Shown piece after piece: positions 42,564-51,305 of a stretch of DNA of 64,000 nt (within the stretch, counting starts at the first letter, position 1; the number at the start of each line of letters is the position of its first letter). Source of the DNA: Sphingomonas sp. GM_Shp_1 (GTDB lineage: Bacteria; Pseudomonadota; Alphaproteobacteria; Sphingomonadales; Sphingomonadaceae); contig NZ_JALNUR010000014.1 in NCBI RefSeq assembly GCF_026540895.1, positions 21,168 through 85,167 on the forward strand. Direction: 5' to 3'. The notes under the pieces were generated by a model. That model was given only the letters and a program-made list of their open reading frames with translations, was not told where the DNA came from and searched no databases. A program made the position numbers and the translations under genes.

Positions 42564-42618
42564 GTCCAAATATGGCCTGTAAAGCGAGATCGCGCAACAT
42601 TGATGGCCATATATGGAC
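42564..42618 (-). promoter_or_regulatory. hipBA operator pair
   Basis: GTCCAAATATGGCC (42564-42577) and GGCCATATATGGAC (42605-42618) are inverted copies with one mismatch, 27 bases apart; the second also contains the palindrome CCATATATGG. One arm ends 2 bases from the hipB ATG. Confidence 0.7.
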
Positions 42619-42633
42619 GTATGTAGACTCTTG

Positions 42634-43947
42634 TTATTCTGCGGCCTCAGCCAACGGCTGGTCGCTGTCGGCCGAAAGATCGACGATGCGGATGTTCCCG
42701 CGACTGGTATCGATCAACCCCGCCTTGCTCATGAGTGCGAGTTCCCGGGCAAGCGTACCGTGCGTTTTGGCGCGCGAGCCGTCGACGTCGCTGCCGATCG
42801 TGCCTAGGACCGGGGACGAGGCCTTGGCGTCGTTGAAGACAGCCCGAAGCGCGTCCCGTTCGATGAGGGTACCCGGCTTGCCGCCATTGAATGACGCAAG
42901 AAGGGCGACGACGGCTCGGCGAAGTTCCGGCGTGTGCGCGCTCGCTTTGCCGCGGGATTCGGGCGGCGGCGCGCTGAAGATGCCGGGGAATTTGGGCGTG
43001 AGGTCGTCATAGGCGCCATCGGATCGGCGCAGCAGGGCACGTGGCCGCAGGTCCGCGCCCTGCGAGTTTGCCTTGGCGACCTCGACGATGACGACGTCAC
43101 GATCGGACAGGCTGCCATGGACGGCACGGACCGCTTCCAAGTCTTCGGACGGTCCAGCGAGACGTACCTCGATGACGGTGCGGGGCGTGGTCGACCACAT
43201 GGCCGAGCCCCGTAGCCGCTCGATCGCGGCGTCGTCAGCCTTCTTCGCTGCGTCCTTCGGCGTATGGCCGATCACTGCCCAGAACATGTTCTGCCGCCGT
43301 GCCAGGCGGTTCAGGTAGAACAGGAAGTTCGTCGTCGCCTCGGAATTGGCGAGCTCGAACCCTGCCATTGAGACGGCGGAGTCGAGGATGACGCCAACGA
43401 TCCGGTCCTCTGGGCGACCGTCGGCCACGACCTGCTGATTCCAGTCGTCGAGGAACGCCTCGACGCCCTTCAGGACGGAGCTTGGCTGCCAGCGGCCTCC
43501 GTCTCGCTCGAACAAGCAGGGATTGGGCTCCCCGAACTCGGCGGCGTTCATGCTGAGGAAGGCCATGACATGGATCCGTTGGCACAATGCGGCCACGTCG
43601 TGACTGGTGCCGCCGGCATCGGCCGTCATGCGGCGAGCGATCATGCCGATCCGCTTGAACAAATGCTCTTGCAGGTCTTCCGCTGTCAGCACCAGGATAT
43701 GCCCCCTGGCATGGATGTCGGCACCCAGCCATTGCCGAGGTGCTTTGTCGCCGGTGGCCGCAATGTGCGCCGCCATCCAAAGCAACAGCTGGGTCTTGCC
43801 TGTTGAGCCGGCGCCGAACCAGATGGTCGCGCCTGTAGCTGGCATCAGGCCCTCGATGGCGTAATCCATCGGTCGCTCGTACGAGGCAGCAGCCGAAGCG
43901 CGATAGCCTCCCTTGCGTGCCCGAACGGTCCAGGATTCATCGGTCAT
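42634..43947 (-). CDS. RepA-like AAA ATPase (AAA_25 type)
   Basis: A 437-residue RecA-fold ATPase like the RepA/DnaB-type helicases of plasmids. Walker A is WFGAGSTGKTQLLLWMAAHI, Walker B is VGVILDSAVSMAG, and AVIGHTPKDAAKKADDAAI matches the sensor region. A C-terminal winged-helix-like part follows (ALMSKAGLIDTSRGNIRIVD). It may drive replication of the excised element or serve as its maintenance helicase. The start at 43947 has GGGAG 9 bases upstream. hipBA follows on the same strand. Confidence 0.85.
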   Translation of the reverse strand: MTDESWTVRARKGGYRASAAASYERPMDYAIEGLMPATGATIWFGAGSTGKTQLLLWMAAHIAATGDKAPRQWLGADIHARGHILVLTAEDLQEHLFKRIGMIARRMTADAGGTSHDVAALCQRIHVMAFLSMNAAEFGEPNPCLFERDGGRWQPSSVLKGVEAFLDDWNQQVVADGRPEDRIVGVILDSAVSMAGFELANSEATTNFLFYLNRLARRQNMFWAVIGHTPKDAAKKADDAAIERLRGSAMWSTTPRTVIEVRLAGPSEDLEAVRAVHGSLSDRDVVIVEVAKANSQGADLRPRALLRRSDGAYDDLTPKFPGIFSAPPPESRGKASAHTPELRRAVVALLASFNGGKPGTLIERDALRAVFNDAKASSPVLGTIGSDVDGSRAKTHGTLARELALMSKAGLIDTSRGNIRIVDLSADSDQPLAEAAE

Positions 43948-44182
43948 GTCGGTCGTCTCCCTTTAGGCGATACCGTTACGGCCATTCCGTTAACGCAAGG
44001 ATGACGCGATTCAACATGCGAACAGAACAACTCACCGCAATCCCTGACGGTGGTAACGGGATATTAAGCATTCATTGTGACGAATAGAGGCCGGGTGGGG
44101 GTGGAGGCGATGGGCAGTTTTACTGCACAGCGACGCCACCCCCACCCGCTGCTCTAATCGACCGGCTGTAGGATGAGCGGGT
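43948..44182. other. Non-coding region upstream of the RepA-like gene
   Basis: It contains three CCGTTA boxes near 43974-43999 and, inverted, near 44054 (GGTAACGGGAT), which might be binding sites for a regulator or initiator, and the large hairpin described separately. No gene is seen. Confidence 0.45.
44092..44148. repeat. Large nested hairpin
   Basis: CGGGTGGGGGTGG (44092-44104) is a perfect 13-bp inverted match to CCACCCCCACCCG (44136-44148). Nested inside, GCAGT-TTT-ACTGC (44114-44126) forms a second hairpin. There is no T run after either arm, so a replication or recombination structure is as likely as a terminator. Confidence 0.65.
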
Positions 44183-44392
44183 TCACGTCGCTGGCCAGAA
44201 GATGATTAGAGACCATCGATCGGCGTAGGCGTACGCATAGCTTCGTCGACCGGGACTTGGCCGCCCCGACATTTTCACGTGCTCGCCATTGTCGTTCACC
44301 ACCATGGCTTCGATGAGCGGCTTGGTCAGTTCGGCACACATCTCGCGCCACAGGGCGTCTGCCTCTTCGTCCGTCATCGTCGGCGGTCTCAT
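44183..44392 (-). CDS. Small hypothetical protein
   Basis: A 69-residue protein starting at 44392 (MRPPTMTDEEADALWREMCA) with GGAGGAG 6 bases upstream, a strong site that supports a real gene. The N-terminal half is acidic and helical (DALWREMCAELTKPLIEAMV); the rest is basic and aromatic. No family recognised. It lies between the RepA-like gene and the serine recombinase. Confidence 0.55.
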   Translation of the reverse strand: MRPPTMTDEEADALWREMCAELTKPLIEAMVVNDNGEHVKMSGRPSPGRRSYAYAYADRWSLIIFWPAT

Positions 44393-44527
44393 TTCATTCT
44401 CCTCCACACCCTCGATCCCCTCCGTCTCCCTCCGTGCGAAAGTTCCAACTTTCGCGCCTAGGTCTCGGCAGGCGTCAGCGTAGGTCTAGAAGATAGAAGA
44501 AAGGCAATTGAGCTAGGTTCGGAAGTG

Positions 44528-44548
44528 CTGGGGTAACTTTAACCCCAG
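44528..44548. promoter_or_regulatory. Inverted repeat before the serine recombinase
   Basis: CTGGGGT-AACTTTA-ACCCCAG has perfect 7-bp arms and ends 11 bases before the ATG. It may be an operator or crossover-linked site for the recombinase. Confidence 0.45.
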
Positions 44549-44559
44549 GATGAAAAAGA

Positions 44560-45681
44560 ATGAGTGAGATTGCCTATTATCGCGTGTCGACCAGCGGTCA
44601 GACGATTGAGGCGCAGCGCAGTGCGTTGCTCGGATCGATGATCCAGTCCTTCGACAAGGAGTTTGTCGATGAGGGCGTCAGCGGCTCGGTGCTGGCCGGC
44701 AATCGACCCGGCTTCGGCGCGATGCTCGGATACATCCGCGAGGGCGATAGGCTGCATGTCAGCGCCATCGATCGGCTGGGCCGCAATGCCATGGATATCC
44801 ATGCGATGGTGCGGGCGCTCAACGACAGGGGCGTCGAGATCGTCGTCCGTGGACTCGGCTCGATCAGCTCGAGTGCAGGTCGGCTGATCGTCGCGGTGTT
44901 GGCAGAGATCGCGGAGATGGAGAGTGAGGCCATCCGGGAGCGCACCCAGGCCGGGCGTGATCTCGCCAGGAAGTCGCTCACCGCCACCGGCTTGACGCAC
45001 CGCGGCAAGACGAGCCTCGGGCGACCGCGCAAGGCGGACCCCGTCGAGGTCATCGCCTGGCGCATCACGAACGGGGCGAGCTTGGCTGTCACGGCCAAGC
45101 AGTTCGGCATCAGCGGGGCGACGGTGAAGCGCTATCTAGCGTTCACCGCTCCGCCCCCGACCCCAGTCCCCCCACCCCATGGGGACGAAGGCGCGGTCGT
45201 CGTGCAGCCCATCACCACGGTCCGTGCCGAGATCCGGGACGTGGCTGACGGTCGCGTCGCCGGTTCCAACGCTAGTCGATCCCTCGACGATGTACCGGTC
45301 TACGTCGGTCCCCCGCCACTGGTGATCGACGTCAGTCAGAAGGGCGTCGAGACTGTCGTACCCGCGCCAGTGGGTGACGAGGGCAGCGAGCCGTTTGTCG
45401 GTGAGGTCGACATCCCACTGTTCCCCGACCTTCCGGAGGGGAGGCCGGAGGGAGCCCATCAACGCGGCGTGAAGGTCGGCCAGCAGGCGGTTCCGCTCGA
45501 TGGCACTGTGGTCAAGCCACGGCGCCGCGTGACGTCGACGCATCGCGTCAAGGACCGCAGGCGCGTCGGCAAAGACGTCGGCGGACACCCGCCAGTCGGG
45601 AGCGTCGGCAGTATCGATGACGAGCCCATGCTTCCCTTCGGCAACCCGCAGGGCGGGGTCGGCGAGGAGGGCGGCGGCTAG
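44560..45681 (+). CDS. Serine recombinase (resolvase/invertase), frame running into antisense of the relaxase
   Basis: The first ~200 residues are a normal small serine recombinase: IAYYRVSTSGQTIEAQR with the catalytic Ser, DEGVSGSVLAGNRPGF, DRLHVSAIDRLGRNAMDI, then ELA-type helix E (AEIAEMESEAIRERTQAGRD) and a C-terminal helix-turn-helix (SLAVTAKQFGISGATVKRYL). The domain ends near base 45155. The open frame continues ~525 bases further opposite the 3' end of the relaxase gene; that part is Pro/Val/Gly-rich and lacks domain character, so it is probably a lost stop codon rather than a functional extension. It likely resolves element dimers. Confidence 0.8.
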   Translation: MSEIAYYRVSTSGQTIEAQRSALLGSMIQSFDKEFVDEGVSGSVLAGNRPGFGAMLGYIREGDRLHVSAIDRLGRNAMDIHAMVRALNDRGVEIVVRGLGSISSSAGRLIVAVLAEIAEMESEAIRERTQAGRDLARKSLTATGLTHRGKTSLGRPRKADPVEVIAWRITNGASLAVTAKQFGISGATVKRYLAFTAPPPTPVPPPHGDEGAVVVQPITTVRAEIRDVADGRVAGSNASRSLDDVPVYVGPPPLVIDVSQKGVETVVPAPVGDEGSEPFVGEVDIPLFPDLPEGRPEGAHQRGVKVGQQAVPLDGTVVKPRRRVTSTHRVKDRRRVGKDVGGHPPVGSVGSIDDEPMLPFGNPQGGVGEEGGG

Positions 45682-48084
45682 GGCGGCGATCGCCTCGTCG
45701 CGTGGCGAGAGTGCCGCATCCTTGGCCGGTTCCGGGACGGGCGGCTGCGGCGTCGGTTCGATGGGAGTAGAAGGCTGGACCGGCGGATTGTGACCCAGCA
45801 GGCCCCCGATGAAGTCCCGCCACGTGCGGCCGGTCTTCTCGGCGGGCGCAGTGACCGGCGGCTCCGTCTTCTGCGCCTCGGCCAGAGCGCGCAGATAGAC
45901 GGGATGGGCGCCATAGGCGCGGACGTGCTTCAGTGTCCGCGCTGCGCCGGGGTCGCCATCGGCGGCGGCACGCGTCAGGACCTCCGTGCCCACCGACGCA
46001 AGGTGCTTTGCGGCAGCGGTCATCCGCTTGGCCTGGATGTCGGCCAGAACGGCAAGGCGCTTCTGCGCCATCTCGGCCAGGGCGGGCGTGGTCAGAGCGG
46101 CGAATTCTGCGCGGGTCACGCCGGGCACACGATATCCGGCCACCGTGCCCTCCGGCGGCAGGATCGGCATGTCGTCCGCCATGATCCGGTCGAACAGCGC
46201 CTCGAGCGTTGCCCGCGGATCCGGACGGGCTGGCTCGGGCGTGCGAGCCGGTGCAGAGCGATCGATCAGCGGCTTCGCAGCATCTGCGATCGCCTCGACC
46301 TCCGCCTGGGCCGTCGTGACCGCCGTCCGGTATTTGGCCAGCTCCGGGGCATGATCGTGCTCGATAGCGGCGATGCTGGCGAGGAACGCCTCGGCCGCGT
46401 CGGCGCGGGCGGCGATCGCTGCGTTCGCCCGCTGCTCGGCCGAGTCCGCCTTACCCTCGCCGATGGCCTTCAGGATGCGGCGGCAGACGGTGATCGTCTT
46501 GTCCGGCCGGGCACGCGCCATGGCCAGCGTGACGTCGTACTCAGCGCACTCGGCATCATGCTGGCGCAGCACCGTGTCGGCCGCATCGAGCCGGGCGGTC
46601 AGATCACGGATGGCGACGACGTGGGCCTGATCGACGACCGTCCCTTCCGCGAACCGACGCTCCGCCTCGGCCAGCCGGCGGCGGAGGGTGGTGCGGGCCT
46701 TGGTGCGCTCCTCGGCCGCGGTCCACGCCTCGCGCAGCAGCGCCGACCAGAGGAGTTCGGCATTGTCGATGCTCCGCGCCGTCGGCACGCCGACGGCGTC
46801 CAGCGGCGCCGCACGGGTGCCGAGTGGCTTCTGCCCGTCGCGCTCGCACCCCAGCGAGCGCAGCGTGCCCGGATGGAACCTGCGGGTGACGCCCAGCCGG
46901 TCGAGTTCCTCGTTGCACCGATCGGCGAAGAAGGTCCGCATCTCGGCCACCATGGTGGTGCCATAGTCGCGATGGTTCCCGCCGGCCGAATCGCGAGACC
47001 AATCGGCCACCTTCTTCTGCGCATACGGATAGCGCACCCGGCCATGCTGTCCCGCGACGGTTTCCGCGATCGTGAAGTCCCAACGGTCCCCGATCTTCCT
47101 GGCGGGCCGGTCATGGCAGGCGAGGTGCAGGTGGTGATTGCGGCGGTCATTGTGATGATCGGGCGCATGGATCGCGGCGACGTACATGATGCCGAACGAA
47201 TCCAGCCGGTCGCAGATTGCTTGGGTGACCGTCCGCCGACCCGCGGCATCGAGGCCATCGGGAAACTCCGCCGTCAGCCGGTATTGTGTCCGTCCGCCAC
47301 GTCCCTTCGAGACCCTGGCCGCCGCCTTCTTCTTGCCGGTCCCCAGGATCGTGGCGAGCGTCTTCGCCAGTTTGCGCGCGGCCGCACCGTTGACGGCCAG
47401 GTCATCGAGCGGGATGGTGCGGGTTTTGCGCTTGCCCCTGGCGGTAGCGAAGGCGGCGGCAACGTCGCGCACCGCCTCGGGGGCGTCGGGCGCGCTCGCC
47501 AGCGCCTGCCAGGCGCCGCGCGATGCGTTCTCCGGCATCAGCGTCAGACGGTCCACGCCCGGCGTGCGTTCGTGCTCATGCACGGCCTGCCAATAGGCTT
47601 TCCGTTCCCACGGGTCGGGCGAGATGTTGGAGAAGACGGCGCGCTCGCCGTCGATTGCCTCCGTCGCGGACGGTCGCACCGCATAGCGGTCGAACCCGTC
47701 CGCGGAGATCGTCACCTCCACCGCCTCGGGACGGTCGATATAGGCATCGTGGTGCTTCGGTGCCCCGGCTTCCAATCGCCTGGTTCCCTCCGACGTCTTG
47801 ATCTGGCAGCCGCCATCGCTGGTCTTGCTGACCGCCTCGAAGGTGAAGTTGAAGGTGACCTTGCCGTCCACCGAGACGAACCGCTGGTGGAAGGCCCCGG
47901 GCACCGCGAAGTCGGGGGAGCGCGACCAGCGATTGCCGCGCGGCTTCCGGTCCCTGACCGCGTCACGGACGTTCCGCCGGACCCGCACCGTGCGGCCGAG
48001 CGCCTCTTCCTCCTCGATCGCGAGCAGTCGTCGCAACCGTGCAGAACAATGACCGATGGGACCGAGGGGACGCTGGATCGACAT
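45136..48084 (-). CDS. MobA/MobL-family relaxase
   Basis: A 982-residue conjugative relaxase (MOBQ-like) that would nick oriT and pilot the strand into the recipient. The catalytic HUH-type motif is IHAPDHHNDRRNHHLHLACH. The N-terminal ~330 residues hold the nicking domain, followed by long helical, Ala/Arg-rich segments and a Pro-rich linker (TPIEPTPQPPVPEPA); no helicase or primase motif is evident. An oriT-like site lies 170 bases upstream. No mating-pair genes are present, so the element is mobilizable rather than self-transmissible. Confidence 0.87.
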   Translation of the reverse strand: MSIQRPLGPIGHCSARLRRLLAIEEEEALGRTVRVRRNVRDAVRDRKPRGNRWSRSPDFAVPGAFHQRFVSVDGKVTFNFTFEAVSKTSDGGCQIKTSEGTRRLEAGAPKHHDAYIDRPEAVEVTISADGFDRYAVRPSATEAIDGERAVFSNISPDPWERKAYWQAVHEHERTPGVDRLTLMPENASRGAWQALASAPDAPEAVRDVAAAFATARGKRKTRTIPLDDLAVNGAAARKLAKTLATILGTGKKKAAARVSKGRGGRTQYRLTAEFPDGLDAAGRRTVTQAICDRLDSFGIMYVAAIHAPDHHNDRRNHHLHLACHDRPARKIGDRWDFTIAETVAGQHGRVRYPYAQKKVADWSRDSAGGNHRDYGTTMVAEMRTFFADRCNEELDRLGVTRRFHPGTLRSLGCERDGQKPLGTRAAPLDAVGVPTARSIDNAELLWSALLREAWTAAEERTKARTTLRRRLAEAERRFAEGTVVDQAHVVAIRDLTARLDAADTVLRQHDAECAEYDVTLAMARARPDKTITVCRRILKAIGEGKADSAEQRANAAIAARADAAEAFLASIAAIEHDHAPELAKYRTAVTTAQAEVEAIADAAKPLIDRSAPARTPEPARPDPRATLEALFDRIMADDMPILPPEGTVAGYRVPGVTRAEFAALTTPALAEMAQKRLAVLADIQAKRMTAAAKHLASVGTEVLTRAAADGDPGAARTLKHVRAYGAHPVYLRALAEAQKTEPPVTAPAEKTGRTWRDFIGGLLGHNPPVQPSTPIEPTPQPPVPEPAKDAALSPRDEAIAALAAALLADPALRVAEGKHGLVIDTADAPDWRVSADVFADAPAVLDAMRRRHAAPWLDHSAIERNRLLADLHAALMGSLRPPLRKVGEQWDVDLTDKRLAALVTHWRGYDSLDALLTDVDHQWRGTDVDRYIVEGSTSVGTGDATVSHVPDLGTDRGDGLHDDRAFVPMGWGDWGRGRSGER

Positions 48085-48346
48085 AGCCGGGCTCCTGTTG
48101 CCAGCTATGGTACAGGACGCGAATCACGCGGTGAATCACCCCCATGTCGCTTTTTCCCGAGGTGGCCCCGCCACCGACGGGCCGCGCCTCCGGCGCGCCC
48201 TTAGGGACGCCGACCCCGGCGTCCCGGCCTCGCCTCGCCGCATGGCGACGCACGCAAAGATGAAGGATTCACCTTTGCGGAATTGCGCCTCCCTGAATTA
48301 CGCTGTTCGCCGCTCCGCTTCCAAGGAGCGTTCGGACCGGTGCCAG
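48085..48346. other. Non-coding mobilization region
   Basis: The spacer between the relaxase and HNH genes holds the oriT-like site at 48253-48294 and several GC-rich inverted arms (GGGCCGCGCC / GGCGCGCCC, GGGACGCCGACCCCGGCGTCCC). No gene is seen. Confidence 0.5.
48253..48294 (+). other. oriT candidate (MOBQ type)
   Basis: CGCAAAGATG (48253-48262) and CACCTTTGCG (48270-48279) form a 10-bp inverted repeat with one G-U-type mismatch, followed at once by GAATTGCGCCTCCCT. This is the layout of RSF1010/MobA-type oriT, where the nick falls within a TGCGCC core just after the repeat. The relaxase gene starts 170 bases away. Confidence 0.7.
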
Positions 48347-49249
48347 CTACTGCTTGAAGCGGTGGTCGCGGTGCCACCGCACGAAGTCCGGGTGCGGTCG
48401 GCTCGCCAGATGCGCGGGCAGGATGGCGCGCCCGGACGGGTTCACGATCGAGCGGACGCTGTCGGGATCGTTGACTTGGCGCGACACCAGGATGCGCATG
48501 TCATCGTCGAGCCCAATCAGGCCCCGGTCGAACATCCAGTGCGCGGTCCCCGACAGTGCGATGCCGTTGCTGATGATGTCGGGCCCGTTCGCCTCGACGG
48601 GGCGGATATGGGCGGCCTCGACCTCGGCGCGGCCGCCGCCGTTGATCAGCTTCAGCCCGGTGACGGCACATCGTTCGTCATAGGCGCGCAGCACGATGCG
48701 GCGGAACACCTGGTCCCGGACCACGCGCGAGACCAGCGTCGCGACCCGCTCGCGGGCTTCGTCGAAGACGAAGGGTGTGCGATCCTCCCGGACGGCGGCT
48801 GGCTGATCGACGTCGTCGGTGCGCGGCGGCAGCGGGCTGGTGTCGTCGAGACCTGCCGAGACGATGCGGTTGAAGTCCGCCGGTGACAGCGACCGTACGG
48901 CAGCTTGTGCGCGGCCGGAGATCCGGCCAGCATCGTTCAGGACGCCACGCTCGATGACCTGACCGTCCGCATCTGCGAAGGGGACAGGTGTTGCGAAATC
49001 GAGATAGCTGCCTGGCTCGATCAGTGCGAGGTACATGCCGGGTGCAGTTGGATCCGGCACGATCCGCTCGACCTTGGCGACGGCGAAATAGCCGCGAGTG
49101 TCTCGCACCTTGCGGGGCTCATAATAGATGATCCAGTCACCGAGACACGCCTGGGCGCGGCTCAGATACTGGGATGGGAATTGATAGCGTTCCGCCGGCG
49201 TATCGTCGTAGATCGAGTCAAATCGGTGGATGAAAACGCCGAACGCCAT
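48347..49249 (-). CDS. HNH endonuclease
   Basis: A 300-residue protein with a C-terminal HNH domain: YDERCAVTGLKLINGGGRAE, VEAAHIRPVEANGPDIISNG, IALSGTAHWMFDRGLIGLDD. The His of EAAHI and the downstream Asn/His fit the HNH_2 type. The N-terminal ~130 residues may recognise DNA or a modified base. Such stand-alone HNH nucleases are common in mobile elements as restriction-like defence. No methyltransferase is adjacent, so it may target modified DNA. No strong ribosome site. Confidence 0.85.
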   Translation of the reverse strand: MAFGVFIHRFDSIYDDTPAERYQFPSQYLSRAQACLGDWIIYYEPRKVRDTRGYFAVAKVERIVPDPTAPGMYLALIEPGSYLDFATPVPFADADGQVIERGVLNDAGRISGRAQAAVRSLSPADFNRIVSAGLDDTSPLPPRTDDVDQPAAVREDRTPFVFDEARERVATLVSRVVRDQVFRRIVLRAYDERCAVTGLKLINGGGRAEVEAAHIRPVEANGPDIISNGIALSGTAHWMFDRGLIGLDDDMRILVSRQVNDPDSVRSIVNPSGRAILPAHLASRPHPDFVRWHRDHRFKQ

Positions 49250-49544
49250 AGGCGCAGCTTAGCGGGGTGTTGAGGTTCTGCAAATAAGCCGGACCCAATG
49301 CTTGATGGCGCAACGCCTTGTAGGTCCGTGACCGCGCCCCAGCCAGCGTTACGACCCACATACGGACATTCAGCCCCGTTCGAACGCTCCCTAAAACTCC
49401 CCATTCTTTCAGGCGGATAGGTTCACCCCCCTCGACCAGTTCGCGCAGGCGCATAAAACGGCGGGGATTTGGGACAAAGCCGTCGTTCCCTGACTACCTC
49501 TTGAGCGACGGCTTCCGGTGAAAACAGCCGCGCCACCCTATCCC
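49250..49544. other. Intergenic region with a hairpin
   Basis: About 295 bases without a convincing gene; a 78-residue minus frame (49218-49454) has no recognised domain. AAGCCGTCG (49477-49485) pairs perfectly with CGACGGCTT (49506-49514); on the minus strand it lies after the OLD-like gene and is followed by TTTG, a weak terminator. Confidence 0.45.
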
Positions 49545-51305
49545 TCAGTCTGCACACAATGCGGCTATTTGCTTCAGCAGCTCCTTAATATCCTCCGGGA
49601 CCTCATCCGCCTCCATTGCGGAAGCGATCTGAAGAGGCGTGACGGCGCAAACACTTTTGACCGATTGTGGTCCCTTCTGAGTTATCTCCTTCCCCCGGGC
49701 ATCTATCATCGCGAAAGCAACGTCACGAGCGACGAAGTTATCAGGTACCATCAAGGCATGTTCTCCCATTAAGGCCTCGACGAACTCGATAGTATTTCCA
49801 CTGGCTCGGGCGATAGCGTCTGGTAGCAATAAATAATTTTCAATGTGCCGTCTCCGCCACACGCGAAGTGAAAGATTCTCGTGTGAAGCGGTGAACGATT
49901 TGTCGCATAAAGATTCAGAATCTATTTGATTCAACTCCTGATCGTCCCTGTCACGAATACTGAGCGCCTTGAGTTCTGGGATTTCCTGCTGCAATTGAAG
50001 GAATAACTGCTTGCGCTCGCCGCTGCCACCGGTCCAAGGCCACTCAACCAGATTCTTTGGCCAATCCATGCCAAGCTGCTTGGCCCAAGCCTTCAACAAG
50101 CGCGCGTCACTCAGATTTTCAATGATGAGTAGCCGGCGGGCACGCCTAAGCGGATCGAGTTTCGGGGCGTAATCACTTCCCAGCCCCAGGAACAAACCAA
50201 CTTTTTGGTCCGCCTCCTGGAGATATTTCGCTCCCGACCTTGAAAAGCGAAGCACCTGCGAGTGATCAGCCCATCGAAGTATCTCGGTGCTATGAGTAGC
50301 GAGCAATACCTGCTTCCCAGTTCGTTGGGCAATGCTCTCAAGCTTTTCTACTAGCTGCGACTGCAACGAGGGATGTAAGTGTGCGTCCGGCTCATCTAAT
50401 AGAAGCGTCCTCACCAACGGCGAAACAGCTAGCGCATAGACGCTCAGCCATTGGAGGAACCCGCTTCCTTCCGCCATCAAATCACGCGCTTTATAACCGC
50501 TGTGACGCGTGAATTTCCGACCGTCTAATTTGCCTTTGATCGTGCTCACCTTGATATAGGTATGGTACAGGTCGTTAAATGGTGCCACATCGAGTTGGAG
50601 ACCAAAAACTTCCGCCATAGTGTGCTGCAATATCTCCCAAGGGTCTTCGGCCCGTAAACGCTCGAGGTCTGAATTTTTGATTTTGGTCCGTCCCGCTTTC
50701 AGTTCAGCACGCCTTCTCTCGTTTTCTTCATGAAGATCGTGCAACAGGTTCCGAATCACACCGCCGGCGAGCCCCCGGCCGATCATGGCTCTCCTTTCAG
50801 CTCCCGACATATAGTTTTCACGACTGCTGATGCCCGCAAACGGCGGCAGGTAAGCCAAGGGCGGGAGCAGATCGCCATCCTTGAGGTTCGTACTGTCTGC
50901 TTTCAAGAACAGCCGGTCATTGGCAAGCGCCAGGGCTAAAGTCAGATGTTTTTCGGAGCCTGCTACGTCAGTCCAATCGCAGCGGATCGACAATGAATAC
51001 CCATCTTCTCCTGGGTGCTGAGTAGTCAAATTCGTCCAAAGGTGCTTCAGACTTGGCAATGCCAGGGGTGAGAACTCGTCGTCCGAGAGGCCAAGGCCCT
51101 GCCTCCCATAACCGGGGTATAGGCTCTCCTTGCCTCGTTCCATCTCCAACACCGTCCGACAGAAATCCCAAACGGCCATCGCCTGAAGAAAGGTCGATTT
51201 TCCGGAATTGTTACCTCCAGCCAAAAACGAAAGTCCAGCCGGGTGGAGTTCAAACTCGGTATTTTTGAATTTCTTGAAATTCAGTAATGATACCTTGCGG
51301 ATCAC
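49545..51305 (-). CDS. OLD-family-like ATPase with TOPRIM-type domain
   Basis: A ~586-residue protein starting at GTG 51305 (VIRKVSLLNFKKFKN). The SMC/ABC-type ATPase has Walker A GGNNSGKSTFLQAM, signature region around LMAEGSGFLQWLSV, Walker B TLLLDEPDAHLHPSLQ and the ATHST switch. The C-terminal part has RRLLIIENLSDARLLKAW (TOPRIM Glu) and ALSIRDRDDQ (DxD), as in OLD nucleases. Codon use is clearly more AT-rich than its neighbours, a sign of separate transfer. OLD-type proteins act as anti-phage nucleases, often with a partner helicase; none is adjacent here. Confidence 0.78.
   Translation of the reverse strand: MIRKVSLLNFKKFKNTEFELHPAGLSFLAGGNNSGKSTFLQAMAVWDFCRTVLEMERGKESLYPGYGRQGLGLSDDEFSPLALPSLKHLWTNLTTQHPGEDGYSLSIRCDWTDVAGSEKHLTLALALANDRLFLKADSTNLKDGDLLPPLAYLPPFAGISSRENYMSGAERRAMIGRGLAGGVIRNLLHDLHEENERRRAELKAGRTKIKNSDLERLRAEDPWEILQHTMAEVFGLQLDVAPFNDLYHTYIKVSTIKGKLDGRKFTRHSGYKARDLMAEGSGFLQWLSVYALAVSPLVRTLLLDEPDAHLHPSLQSQLVEKLESIAQRTGKQVLLATHSTEILRWADHSQVLRFSRSGAKYLQEADQKVGLFLGLGSDYAPKLDPLRRARRLLIIENLSDARLLKAWAKQLGMDWPKNLVEWPWTGGSGERKQLFLQLQQEIPELKALSIRDRDDQELNQIDSESLCDKSFTASHENLSLRVWRRRHIENYLLLPDAIARASGNTIEFVEALMGEHALMVPDNFVARDVAFAMIDARGKEITQKGPQSVKSVCAVTPLQIASAMEADEVPEDIKELLKQIAALCAD

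Noticed and set aside
45790..48204. Plus-strand frame of 804 residues opposite the relaxase
   Set aside because: The relaxase carries the HUH motif and an oriT-like site; the opposite frame shows only Arg/Gly-rich shadow composition.
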